Positions 18,699 through 26,982 of a stretch of 46,310 nucleotides of DNA are shown one piece after another (position 1 is the first letter of the stretch; the number at the start of each line of letters is the position of its first letter). The DNA lies in assembly GCA_028278345.1 (NCBI GenBank), contig JANQEL010000163.1:1-46310 (forward strand). The letters run 5' to 3'. The position numbers and the translations under genes were made by a program. The notes beneath the pieces are model-generated. The model did no database searches and was not told the DNA's origin. It worked only from the letters and a program-made list of their open reading frames with translations. This stretch comes from Myxococcota bacterium (lineage in GTDB: Bacteria > Myxococcota_A > UBA9160 > UBA4427).

Positions 18699-20150
18699 AT
18701 GGCAGGTCGCGCCAAACAGCGAAAGAGCCGCAAGTCCCCGGAGCCCCCGGCGCGGCGTCGCATCCTCGTCGTCGATGACGCCGAGGGGATCCGGACGTAC
18801 CTCGCACACCTCCTCGAAGCCAAGGGCTATGAGGTGGATTCGGCGGAAGACGGTCGCAGTGCGCTCGCGCTCCTCGAAGGGGGCGCAGCACCGGACGCCA
18901 TCCTGCTCGACATCATGATGCCCGGGATCGATGGCATCGAGACCCTGCGGCGTATCCGCGCCTTCAACCTCGATCTTCCCGTGGTGATGCTCTCGGTGGT
19001 CGGTCGTGCTTCGTCGATCGTCGAGTGCATGCAGCTCGGGGCCGTCGACTACCTCAACAAGCCCTTCGAAGAGGAAGACCTCGACACGGCTCTCGCCGCG
19101 ATCTTCGAACGCGCGGATCGCGAAGCGGATCTGCTCGCGAACACCGAGATCAACGACGTGGCCGATCCGTCGAACGTCGTCTGGACGAGCGGGGCGATGA
19201 GCAAGGTGCGCGAGGTGCTCGACCAGATCGCGGGCACCGACGTCACTGTGTTGATCCAGGGCGAGAGTGGCTGCGGCAAGGAGATCGTTGCGCGCGCGGT
19301 GCATCAGCATTCCTCGCGTCGCGAACAACCCTTCGTCAAGGTCAATTGCGCCGCGCTTCCCGAGGACCTGCTCGAGAGCGAACTCTTCGGTTACGAAAAG
19401 GGCGCCTTCACCGGGGCCAATACCCGCAAGCCCGGTCGCTTCGAGATCGCGAACCACGGCACGATCTTCCTCGACGAAATCGCAGAGATGAGTCCCGGTC
19501 TGCAGGCGAAGATGTTGCAGGTGTTGCAGGACCGCGAGTTCACCCGCCTCGGCGGCAACAAGGAGATCCAGGTCGACGTGCGCGTGGTGTGTGCGACGCA
19601 TCGCCCGCTCGTGCAGATGGTGCGCGACGGCGACTTCCGCGAGGATCTCTATTTCCGCCTGAACGTCGTGAATATCCAGATCCCGCCCCTGCGCGAGCGT
19701 CGCGACGAGATCGAGGGCTTGTGCGAATCGTTCCTCGCGCGCTACAGCGCGCGCTATCGGCGCCCGCTGCGAACGCTGTCGCCCACCATGCTGGCCGCCT
19801 TCGAGCGCTACGCCTTCCCGGGCAACATCCGCGAACTCGAGAACATGATCAAGCGCATCGTGGTCCTCGAGAGCGAAGAGTCGATCCTCGCCGAGATCGA
19901 GCGGCGTGAAGCGGGCGGGCCGGTCGGTCGCTCGGCCCTGCAGTCGCTGCTCGAAGAAATCGAAGAGACGGCGGGGGACGTTCCGCTTCGCGAAGTCGGC
20001 CGCCGCATGGCACAACAGGCCGAGCGCGAGACCATCGAGCGCGTGCTCGCACGCACCAGCTGGAACCGCAAGCAGGCAGCCAAGCTCCTGAACGTGAGCT
20101 ACAAGACCCTGCTCCAGAAGATTCGCGACTGCGGGCTCGAAGCGGAGTAA
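18699..20150 (+). CDS. Sigma-54 dependent response regulator (NtrC family)
   Basis: A 483-residue NtrC-type regulator. A basic N-terminal extension of about 20 residues precedes the receiver domain with RRILVVDDAEG and the phosphoacceptor Asp71 in LLDIMMPG, and Lys in DYLNKPFEEED. The AAA+ domain has Walker A GESGCGKE, the sigma-54 contact loop GAFTGA in YEKGAFTGANT, Walker B TIFLDEIAEM and the R-finger region. A Fis-type helix-turn-helix ends the protein (WNRKQAAKLLNVSYKTLLQKI). It should activate sigma-54 promoters when phosphorylated by the upstream kinase. Close paralogue of the regulator at 21909. Targets are not identified; the EPS genes nearby are candidates. Confidence 0.92.
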   Translation: MAGRAKQRKSRKSPEPPARRRILVVDDAEGIRTYLAHLLEAKGYEVDSAEDGRSALALLEGGAAPDAILLDIMMPGIDGIETLRRIRAFNLDLPVVMLSVVGRASSIVECMQLGAVDYLNKPFEEEDLDTALAAIFERADREADLLANTEINDVADPSNVVWTSGAMSKVREVLDQIAGTDVTVLIQGESGCGKEIVARAVHQHSSRREQPFVKVNCAALPEDLLESELFGYEKGAFTGANTRKPGRFEIANHGTIFLDEIAEMSPGLQAKMLQVLQDREFTRLGGNKEIQVDVRVVCATHRPLVQMVRDGDFREDLYFRLNVVNIQIPPLRERRDEIEGLCESFLARYSARYRRPLRTLSPTMLAAFERYAFPGNIRELENMIKRIVVLESEESILAEIERREAGGPVGRSALQSLLEEIEETAGDVPLREVGRRMAQQAERETIERVLARTSWNRKQAAKLLNVSYKTLLQKIRDCGLEAE

Positions 20151-20173
20151 GGCCGGGGCCAACGCGTATCTGT

Positions 20174-20196
20174 TGGTAGATCGAACTGGTAGATCG
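20174..20196 (+). repeat. Tandem TGGTAGATCG before manA
   Basis: The decamer TGGTAGATCG occurs at 20174-20183 and again at 20187-20196, 13 bases apart, just before the manA start. It may be a regulator site or a local duplication. Confidence 0.4.
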
Positions 20197-20210
20197 GACG
20201 GTGGCTCGCC

Positions 20211-21428
20211 TTGACCGAGTTGACAGAAATCGTCGAACTCCGCGGAAGCCTGCGCGACTACTCCTGGGGCTCGCCCGACTTCATCTCGCGTTGGCTGGGC
20301 TTCGATCCAAGGCCGCTGAGCGCGGCCGAAGTCCGGAACGGCCCGGAGGCCGAGTGGTGGTTGGGTGCGCACGCTTCGGCGCCGTCGCTCGTGCGACTCG
20401 AAAAGGGATGGGCGCCGCTCTCCGACTGGATCGCCGAAGACCCCGAAGGTCGTCTCGGGCGCAAGAGCGTCGACGTCTTCGGTTCGGAACTTCCCTTCCT
20501 CTTCAAGATCCTCGCGGCGGGTTCTCCCCTCTCCCTTCAGGCGCATCCCGACGCCCGGCAGGCCAGGCGCGGCTTCGAGCGAGAAGAGGGCGCGCGCATT
20601 CCGCTCGAGGCGCCCCACCGCAACTACCGCGACCCGAATCCGAAGCCCGAACTGCTGTGTGCCCTCACCCCCTTCGATGCGCTCGTCGGTTTTCGCCCTG
20701 CCCGTGACATCGCGAGCGATCTCGCCGAACTCGGATGCGAGCACTTGCAGACCCTGGCGGCGCCTCTCGAAGCCGATGGTGAAGAGGTGCTGCGATCGTT
20801 CTTCGAGGCGCTGTGGCGCGAGCCGGCCGGGGGCTGGCTCGCGGATCTGGTGGAGCGGTGTAGAGACCGTGGCGCGGGTCCGCGCGACGCCTGGGTCGTG
20901 GAACTCGCGAGCACCCATCCCGGGGACGCGGGCGCCATCGCGCCGTTGTTGCTCAACCTCGTGCACCTCGAACCCGGCGAGGCCATCTATCTGCCGGCCC
21001 GGGTACTCCACAGCTATCTCGCCGGAGCGGGCCTCGAGTTGATGGGCAACTCCGACAACGTCTTGCGCGGGGGGCTCACCCCCAAGCACGTCGATGTCGA
21101 CGAACTGCTCGAAGTCCTCGACTTCGGCGAGCGCGCACCCAGCCGGGTCGACCCCGTCGAGCGTGCGGCGGGTGAATGGGTCTATGCGACTCCCGCCGAA
21201 GCCTTCGAGTTGTCGCGCCTCGAGATTCGCGGCGACTACGTGGAGTCGAACCGCGGTGGCTTCGAGATCCTGCTGTGCGAACGGGGTCGCGGAACGATCA
21301 GCGGGGGCGGGAACGGGGCCTCCCTCGAACTCGCTCGGGGCTTGGCCTGTGCGATCAGCGCCAGGGTGGCCCGCGTCGAAATCCGCGGCGATCTCGTGCT
21401 CCACCGGGCCGCCCTCCCCGAGGGTTGA
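20211..21428 (+). CDS. manA: Mannose-6-phosphate isomerase, class I
   Basis: A 405-residue ManA that interconverts fructose 6-phosphate and mannose 6-phosphate. The sequence has the N-terminal LRDYSWGSPDFIS, EWWLGAHASAPS, the zinc-binding LSLQAHPDARQARRGF (QxHP) and the PNPKPELLCALTPFDALVGFR region, then LPARVLHSYLAGAGLELMGNSDNVLRGGLTPKH. The only in-frame start options after the upstream stop at 20190 are TTG 20211 and TTG 20220; I chose the first, with a weak GGTGG upstream. With ManC (31302) it would feed GDP-mannose synthesis for the EPS; the phosphomannomutase step is not in the window. It sits between two sigma-54 regulators. Confidence 0.93.
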   Translation: MTELTEIVELRGSLRDYSWGSPDFISRWLGFDPRPLSAAEVRNGPEAEWWLGAHASAPSLVRLEKGWAPLSDWIAEDPEGRLGRKSVDVFGSELPFLFKILAAGSPLSLQAHPDARQARRGFEREEGARIPLEAPHRNYRDPNPKPELLCALTPFDALVGFRPARDIASDLAELGCEHLQTLAAPLEADGEEVLRSFFEALWREPAGGWLADLVERCRDRGAGPRDAWVVELASTHPGDAGAIAPLLLNLVHLEPGEAIYLPARVLHSYLAGAGLELMGNSDNVLRGGLTPKHVDVDELLEVLDFGERAPSRVDPVERAAGEWVYATPAEAFELSRLEIRGDYVESNRGGFEILLCERGRGTISGGGNGASLELARGLACAISARVARVEIRGDLVLHRAALPEG

Positions 21429-21479
21429 GCCGGTTACCCCACAATCCCGGGTTCCCGGTGGGGAGTCTCACAAACCGGC
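21429..21479 (+). terminator. Nested hairpin after manA
   Basis: The outer stem GCCGGTT (21429-21435) pairs with AACCGGC (21473-21479); inside, CCCCAC (21437-21442) pairs with GTGGGG (21458-21463); the tip CCGGG-TT-CCCGG also folds. There is no U-run, so it may stabilise the manA 3' end or reduce read-through into the EPS genes instead of acting as a classic terminator. Confidence 0.4.
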
Positions 21480-21792
21480 AGGGGAACTGAACCCGAGTCG
21501 TGGAAAACACGCAGGTTGCACGCAGCAGCTGCCGATACGCCTACGGTTTTCCATCGAGTGTCATGCGTTGGTCTGTCGCCACGGTTTTGCCTCAAATCTG
21601 CCGCCCGGGTGTGGTGATCGAGTGCGAAAATGGGAACAGCATTGCCCTCGCGGCGCCGATGAATGGAAATCGAATTCCCAAGAGAGATTTCTCTTCCTAA
21701 ATGGGGAAAACTATTCCACACTGCGAGAAAGAGTTCACCCACCGGCGGGGATGAGGCGGATCCGAACGGGGTTTCCCTTCAACAGCCGTCGT

Positions 21793-21808
21793 TGGCACGG
21801 CCCTCGCA
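21793..21808 (+). promoter_or_regulatory. Sigma-54 (-24/-12) promoter of the EPS operon
   Basis: TGGCACGGCCCTCGCA differs from the consensus TGGCACG-N4-TTGCA by one base (C for T before the GC). The invariant GG and GC are exactly 10 bases apart. Transcription would start near 21820, about 90 bases before the PrsR-like regulator gene, which itself encodes a sigma-54 activator. Confidence 0.7.
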
Positions 21809-21908
21809 CAACGGGCGGGGGCGCGGAATGCCGAGCGAGCGGAATCGTTCGATCGCGTGGGAAGCGACCCGAAGCATCCCGTGGCAGCAGTGAAGGAAGC
21901 AGGTAGCT

Positions 21909-23330
21909 ATGGCCGAGCGGTTCAGAGTTCTGGTGATCGACGACGACCCGGGGATCCGCGACTACCTCGAGACGCTCGCAATGCGACTGGGGTACGACGT
22001 GACCGCGGTGGGCGATGGGGAAGAGGCACTCGCGACCCTCGATCAATCGCGTCCAGACATCATCACCCTCGATGCCGTGCTACCGGGCATGGACGGCCTC
22101 GAAACCCTTCGCCTGCTCAAGCAGCGCATCCCCGAAGTGCCAGTCGTCATGCTCTCGGGTCACGGGCAGGCGCGCACCATCGTCGAGGCGATGAAGCTCG
22201 GCGCCTCCGACTTCCTGCGCAAACCCTTCGAGGTCGAGGAACTCGAACTCGCCTTTCAAAAGGCCCTCGAAAAGCACGCATTGAAGGAAGAGGTCGAGCA
22301 ACTGCGCGGTCGTGTGCGCAACGAGTCGGAAGACGTGCTCGGCCTGTTCGGCGACAACCCGAAGATGCTCGAAGTGCGCAACATGATCGAGCAGGTCGCG
22401 GATACCGACATCACGGTGTTGATCCGCGGCGAATCGGGGACGGGCAAGGAACTCGTCGCTCGCGGTCTCTACAGCCTGTCGGGCCGCCGCAGCTATCCCT
22501 TCGTGAAGGTGAACTGCGCTGCGCTTCCGAGCGAGTTGCTCGAGAGCGAGCTCTTCGGCTTCGAAAAGGGCGCCTTCACCGGAGCCCTGCGGCGCAAGCT
22601 CGGCAAGTTCGAGTACGCGAACCACGGCACGATCTTCCTCGACGAGATCAGCGAAATGCATCCCGGCCTGCAGGCCAAGCTCCTGCAGGTGTTGCAGGAC
22701 GGTGAATTCTCGCGTCTCGGCGGTGAGAGCGACGTGCGGGTCGATACCCGGATCCTCGCGGCGACCAACCGCAACCTCGAGGCGGCGGTGCGCGAGGGCA
22801 GCTTCCGCGAAGACCTCTACTACCGCCTCAACGTCGTGACGGTGAACCTCCCGCCGCTGCGCGATCGCATCGACGCCCTGCCACTGCTCGTCGGTCACTT
22901 CCTGTCCAAGTACAACGAGCAGTACAGCAAGAACATGGGCGAACTCTCGGACGAGACCATGAAGGTGATGTCCGAATACCACTGGCCCGGCAACGTGCGC
23001 GAACTCGAGAACATGGTGAAGCGCATGGTGGTGCTCGGGAACGAACAGACCGTGCTCCAGGAGATCGCCCTGCGCGGCAAGCCCCCGGAAGAGAGCCCGG
23101 AAGCCGGGGAGGTCGGCCTCGATCTCGACGCCCTCGGCGTCGACTTCTCGGGCGGGGTCGACCTGAAGGCGATTTCGAAGCGCGCGGCCCAGATCGCCGA
23201 AAAGCGCGTGATCGACAAGGTGCTTCAGCAAACGAGGTGGAACCGAAAGGAAGCCGCCGAGCGACTACAGATCAGTTACAAGGCCCTTCTCTACAAGATG
23301 AAAGAGAACGGGCTGAGCGAGGGGCGATAG
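21909..23330 (+). CDS. Sigma-54 response regulator, PrsR-like
   Basis: A 473-residue regulator with a receiver domain (VLVIDDDPGIRDYL, phosphoacceptor Asp55 in ITLDAVLPGMDG, Lys in DFLRKPFEVEEL), a linker, and a sigma-54 AAA+ domain with GESGTGKELVA, GAFTGA in FEKGAFTGAL and TIFLDEISEM. The C-terminus is a Fis-type helix-turn-helix (WNRKEAAERLQISYKALLYKM). Architecture and position before EPS export genes match PrsR, the response regulator of XrtA/PEP-CTERM EPS loci. No cognate PrsK kinase is adjacent. The gene follows a sigma-54 promoter and is only eight bases upstream of the Wza-like gene, so it probably activates its own operon. An ordinary NtrC-type role is the alternative. Confidence 0.85.
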   Translation: MAERFRVLVIDDDPGIRDYLETLAMRLGYDVTAVGDGEEALATLDQSRPDIITLDAVLPGMDGLETLRLLKQRIPEVPVVMLSGHGQARTIVEAMKLGASDFLRKPFEVEELELAFQKALEKHALKEEVEQLRGRVRNESEDVLGLFGDNPKMLEVRNMIEQVADTDITVLIRGESGTGKELVARGLYSLSGRRSYPFVKVNCAALPSELLESELFGFEKGAFTGALRRKLGKFEYANHGTIFLDEISEMHPGLQAKLLQVLQDGEFSRLGGESDVRVDTRILAATNRNLEAAVREGSFREDLYYRLNVVTVNLPPLRDRIDALPLLVGHFLSKYNEQYSKNMGELSDETMKVMSEYHWPGNVRELENMVKRMVVLGNEQTVLQEIALRGKPPEESPEAGEVGLDLDALGVDFSGGVDLKAISKRAAQIAEKRVIDKVLQQTRWNRKEAAERLQISYKALLYKMKENGLSEGR

Positions 23331-23338
23331 AGGTGAAG

Positions 23339-23953
23339 ATGGTCTCGGTTCGAAGTTCGTTCTTCCGCCGCGCGAGCCTTCTGGGCATCGTGTTTGCGGC
23401 GCTGCTCTCCGCGTGCGCGACGCCCTCGCCCCCGCCCCCGCCCGAAGACGTGGCCGGCGAGCGCAAGCCGTACGTGATCGGCGTGACGGACGTCCTCGTC
23501 GTCTCGGTTTGGAAGAACCCGGAGCTCAGCGTCGAGGGTGCCGTGCGGCCCGACGGCAAGATCTCGGTCCCGTTGGTCGACGACGTGCAGGCCGAGGGAC
23601 TCACGCCGCAGGAGTTGAAGGAAGTCCTGACCGAGGCGCTCTCGGAGTTCATCGCTGCGCCGGACGTCACCGTCGTCGTGCGCGAGATGAACAGCCAGAC
23701 GGTCTACCTGCTGGGGGAGGGTGTCGCGCGCAACGGGGCGCTTCCGCTTCGCCAGGAGATGCGCGTGCTCGAAGCCATCGCGACGATGGGCGGGTTCACC
23801 ATCTGGGCAAAGAAGAACAACGTGCGCGTCCTGCGAAAGACCCAGGGCGGCATCGTCGAGTACGTCTTCAACTACGGTGCCTACCTCGCGGGAAAGGCGC
23901 CGAAATCCAACATCCTATTGAAGGCTGGCGACACCGTGATCGTCGAGAACTGA
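23339..23953 (+). CDS. Polysaccharide export lipoprotein (Wza-like)
   Basis: A 204-residue lipoprotein: a signal peptide with lipobox LLSAC and acylated Cys26, a proline-rich linker, a Poly_export domain (YVIGVTDVLVVSVWKNPELS, VRPDGKISVPLVDDVQAEG) and a SLBB-like C-terminal part (VYLLGEGVARNGALPL through LKAGDTVIVEN). Alanine after Cys26 predicts the outer membrane. It resembles the export protein of XrtA EPS loci. It is shorter than E. coli Wza, lacking the second SLBB and the C-terminal pore helix, so the barrel protein at 24029 may form the outer-membrane pore with it. ATG 23339 has AGAGG five bases upstream. Second gene of the EPS operon. Confidence 0.9.
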   Translation: MVSVRSSFFRRASLLGIVFAALLSACATPSPPPPPEDVAGERKPYVIGVTDVLVVSVWKNPELSVEGAVRPDGKISVPLVDDVQAEGLTPQELKEVLTEALSEFIAAPDVTVVVREMNSQTVYLLGEGVARNGALPLRQEMRVLEAIATMGGFTIWAKKNNVRVLRKTQGGIVEYVFNYGAYLAGKAPKSNILLKAGDTVIVEN

Positions 23954-23980
23954 GCCGTTCGGCCGGCTCGATAGAACGGC
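23952..23980 (+). promoter_or_regulatory. Mutually exclusive hairpins after the Wza-like gene
   Basis: GCCGTTC (23954-23960) pairs with GAACGGC (23974-23980), while GAGCCG (23952-23957) can pair instead with CGGCTC (23964-23969). Both use the same bases, so only one can form. There is no U-run. Could stabilise mRNA or act as an attenuation-like switch between export genes. Confidence 0.4.
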
Positions 23981-24028
23981 GGGCCCGGAGAGTCCGGTCC
24001 CGACTCGAAAACCGAACAGGGAAGAACG

Positions 24029-25225
24029 ATGCGAAAGTTCCTGCTGTACATGCTGCTGCTGTCCGTTTCCCTCCCGGCGATTGCTGCGGAGAACGAATTC
24101 AAGTTCGGCGTGACGACCAATACCCGATACAACGACAACGTGAACAACGTCGAATCCGACAAGGTCGATGCAGTCGTGTTCCAGATCGGACCCCGGCTTC
24201 GCTTCGACCGGCGAGACGCGAAGTACGAAGCCACGCTCCAATATCTGCCGCGATACACGACGTACACCGATGGCGAACGGGCCAACAAGTTCATCCAGTA
24301 CCTTGGGGCGAACGGCGAGTTCCGTCTGACGAGCCGAATTACACTCGATGCGCGCAACAATCTGTCCGTCGACTCGGACGCGGATCGGGATATCACGGAT
24401 GGTACGACGGTCGATCTCGATCCGAACGACCGCCGGAAGCAGGTCTTGCGGAATGACGCGAATCTGGGCCTCCGTTACAGCTATAGCCAGCGCGGGACGG
24501 TTTCACTCGACGGCGGCTACTACCTGGTCGATCGAGACGACCGGGACTTGTCGGACGTCGGATCGGCATCAGGCAGACTGCAGACCACCTACGCCGTAAC
24601 GACTCGCACCAGCTTGGGAACCGGTGTGAGCGTCACGTCGCAGGAGATCGAGGAATCACGCCAGCGAGACCCCACCCGTACCAATTATTACGGCTTGTTC
24701 CTTCAGGCGAGTCACCAATTCGACCCGATGTTCAGCATCACTGCGAGCGCCGGGCCCACGTGGCTGCGCTCGAAGCGCAAGATCGATGGTGAGCACGAGA
24801 ACGATCTCAACTACTTTGCGCGGGCGATCTTCGTCGCGGATTTCGAATCTGGTTCGGTGGAGGTCGAGTACGGGCGTGAGAACTCGGAGGTGTCGTTTTC
24901 GCCGACCTCGTACATCATCGACGAGGTCGCTGCACGATTGGGGTGGCAAGTCACTTCTCGCGTCACGGTGGGTCTGCGTGGCGAGTGGAACCGGCGCGAA
25001 GCGGTGTTGGATCTCACGGGCGTCGACTTCGTGGAAGAAGTGGAACAGCGGCTTGCGGCGGCGGACGTCCGATACCGCATGACCCCCGAAGTCGTGGCGG
25101 GCTTCTCCGTCGACTACCTCCAGCAGAAAACCGATGCGAGTTCGAGTGCCGTTCGCTCGCGAACCGTCGATCGCGTACGGGCGATCGTCCGCTTCGAATA
25201 CAACGCGGAGGCGCTGCGCTTCTAG
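24029..25225 (+). CDS. Outer-membrane beta-barrel protein of XrtA-type EPS locus
   Basis: A 398-residue protein with a clear signal peptide (residues 1-20, cleavage after AIA) and then mature sequence rich in alternating polar/hydrophobic beta strands, ending in phenylalanine, the usual C-terminal signature of outer-membrane barrels. Examples are FKFGVTTNTRYNDNVNN, YEATLQYLPRYTTY and the final VRAIVRFEYNAEALRF. It corresponds in type and position to the barrel protein found beside the export lipoprotein in XrtA EPS loci. It likely carries polymer across the outer membrane or aids secretion; this is inference. GGGAAG upstream of ATG 24029 supports the start. Codon use looks less GC-biased than neighbours. 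Confidence 0.82.
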   Translation: MRKFLLYMLLLSVSLPAIAAENEFKFGVTTNTRYNDNVNNVESDKVDAVVFQIGPRLRFDRRDAKYEATLQYLPRYTTYTDGERANKFIQYLGANGEFRLTSRITLDARNNLSVDSDADRDITDGTTVDLDPNDRRKQVLRNDANLGLRYSYSQRGTVSLDGGYYLVDRDDRDLSDVGSASGRLQTTYAVTTRTSLGTGVSVTSQEIEESRQRDPTRTNYYGLFLQASHQFDPMFSITASAGPTWLRSKRKIDGEHENDLNYFARAIFVADFESGSVEVEYGRENSEVSFSPTSYIIDEVAARLGWQVTSRVTVGLRGEWNRREAVLDLTGVDFVEEVEQRLAAADVRYRMTPEVVAGFSVDYLQQKTDASSSAVRSRTVDRVRAIVRFEYNAEALRF

Positions 25226-25259
25226 CCAGACTACCGGGAGAGCATGGGACCGTTCCAAG

Positions 25260-26921
25260 ATGACGAATGAGAGTGGCGTTCAAATCGATCTGTTGGGTGG
25301 GCTGAAGCGGCGCGGCTACATGGCCAGCGTAATCGCCGGGTCGATCACCCTTGCCGTCTATTGGATCGCGATGGCCCTTCCGAACGAGTACGAAGCGAGC
25401 GCGATCCTCCTCGTCGAGCCACAGACGGTGAGCGAGCGCCTGGTCGAGGCCGGCGCAGCGCGAGTCGATCTGAACGAGCGCCTGAACCTGATGACGGCCG
25501 AGATCCTCAGCCGCACGCGATTGTCGCGCATCATCGAGGAATTGGAGCTCTACCAGGAAGAGTCGGAGACGATGACCCGACAGGAAATCGTCGACGAAAT
25601 GCGCGAAGACGTCGCGGTGCGGCCGGTGATACCGGAGTTGACCCGGGGGATGCGGAACAACCGGCCCCCGGACATCAATACCTTCCAGATCTTCTTCACT
25701 TCGGCTTCGGCGAAGACAGCGGCCGATGTTGCACAGATGATCGCGAACGATTTCATCCAGGAGCACATCGACAATCGGGTGCGCACGACCTCGACGAGTC
25801 TCGAATTCATCGCGAACGAGGAGGCTCGGCTGTCGAAGCGTATCGTCGAGGTCGATGCGGCCCTGGCGGATATCAAGGAGAACAACGAGTCGAGTCTGCC
25901 CGAGAATCTGAGAAACAATCAGCGGACACTCGAGCGAGACATGTCGGAGCTCCGCTACGCGCAGCGGCAGCTCGATGTTGCACGTAGCGATCTGTCGTTC
26001 TGGGAGCACCAGTTGCGGGCTGCCCAGGCAATGCAAGAAGGTGACGAGGACGACGTCCTCTCCCCCGCGCGGCGCGTCAAGGCCCTCGAGCTCGAACGAA
26101 AGGAACTCATCTCCAAGGGGTTCACCGAGCGACATCCCGACATGATCGCCCTCGCCGCCGAAATTGCAGCCAACCGTCGTGCCCTCGAAGCGGAAGAGGC
26201 TCTCGCTGGTGCAGAAGAGGAAGAGCAGTACGACTCGTTTGCCGAACAGAGCGCCGCTGCAGAGCGACAACGCGCAGAACTTCACGTCAAGGCCCTCGAG
26301 CAGGAGGTCGTGCGGATCAACGCGAACCTCGACGAACTCCGCGCCAACATCGCGGCCACCCCACGCGTGGCCGAGCAGCTCGAGGCCTTCAATCGTCAGC
26401 ATGAGCAGCTCTCGCAGAGTCTGCTCAGCTTCTCGAACCTGCGCCTCGAAGCCGCGGTGCAGGCCGACCTCGAACGACGTCAGCTCGGCGAGCGCTTCCG
26501 CATCCTCGAATCCGCGATTCCGCCCCGTGAGATCTCGTCGCCGAACCGCGCGCTGATCCTGGCACTCGGGCTGATGTTCGGTCTGGTGGTCGGTGTCGTG
26601 GTCGGCGTCGTGGCCGAGGGAACCGATCCCTCCTTCCATCAGGAACGCGATCTCCAGTCGTCGGTCGGGATACCGGTGTTGGCCGTGATTCCCGCGATCC
26701 AGTTCGAGGACGACCTGGCGAAGCGTCGCCACACGCAGACCGTCCGAGCGTTCGCGATGGTGGGCGTCACGGCCTTCTGCCTGCTCGGCGGCTTCGTGAC
26801 CTACATGTTCGTCAACGGCGCGCCTGCGTGGCTCAGCGGCCTCGCCAGCGGCGTTGGCGATGAAGAAGACCCGCAAGAAACCACGAACCTGCGCGTTCGT
26901 ATCGATGAGAATCTCGGCTAA
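25260..26921 (+). CDS. Polysaccharide chain-length determinant (Wzz/GumC-type, XrtA family)
   Basis: A 553-residue inner-membrane protein. A first transmembrane helix lies at about residues 21-40. The periplasmic part begins PNEYEASAILLVEPQTVSERL, as in XrtA-associated chain-length proteins, and contains long coiled coils from about 190 to 420. A second helix (ALILALGLMFGLVVGVVVGVV) lies near 435-457 and a third near 500-522. There is no kinase domain at the C-terminus; the tyrosine kinase is the separate gene at 27891. It controls length of exported polymer with Wza-like and kinase partners. ATG 25260 is preceded by an unusual small frame (25244-25270, MGPFQDDE) that has the better ribosome binding site. 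Confidence 0.88.
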   Translation: MTNESGVQIDLLGGLKRRGYMASVIAGSITLAVYWIAMALPNEYEASAILLVEPQTVSERLVEAGAARVDLNERLNLMTAEILSRTRLSRIIEELELYQEESETMTRQEIVDEMREDVAVRPVIPELTRGMRNNRPPDINTFQIFFTSASAKTAADVAQMIANDFIQEHIDNRVRTTSTSLEFIANEEARLSKRIVEVDAALADIKENNESSLPENLRNNQRTLERDMSELRYAQRQLDVARSDLSFWEHQLRAAQAMQEGDEDDVLSPARRVKALELERKELISKGFTERHPDMIALAAEIAANRRALEAEEALAGAEEEEQYDSFAEQSAAAERQRAELHVKALEQEVVRINANLDELRANIAATPRVAEQLEAFNRQHEQLSQSLLSFSNLRLEAAVQADLERRQLGERFRILESAIPPREISSPNRALILALGLMFGLVVGVVVGVVAEGTDPSFHQERDLQSSVGIPVLAVIPAIQFEDDLAKRRHTQTVRAFAMVGVTAFCLLGGFVTYMFVNGAPAWLSGLASGVGDEEDPQETTNLRVRIDENLG

Positions 26922-26982
26922 CGCGAAGGCGCACTTCGGGCCATTTCCAGAGAATCGAACTCACAGCGAACACGACCCCACC

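Larger units (their letters stand above)
21429..21908 (+). other. 480-base regulatory gap before the EPS operon
   Basis: No gene recognised. It begins with a nested inverted repeat at 21429-21479 directly after the manA stop. The middle (about 21540-21740) is visibly AT-richer than the neighbouring DNA and holds a cluster of dyads: GGAA-N6-TTCC at 21665-21678, AAGAGA-N4-TCTCTT at 21680-21695, TTCC-N7-GGAA at 21694-21708 and GGAA-N5-TTCC at 21705-21717. A -24/-12 promoter follows at 21793. This is the layout of an enhancer-dependent sigma-54 control region. Confidence 0.55.
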
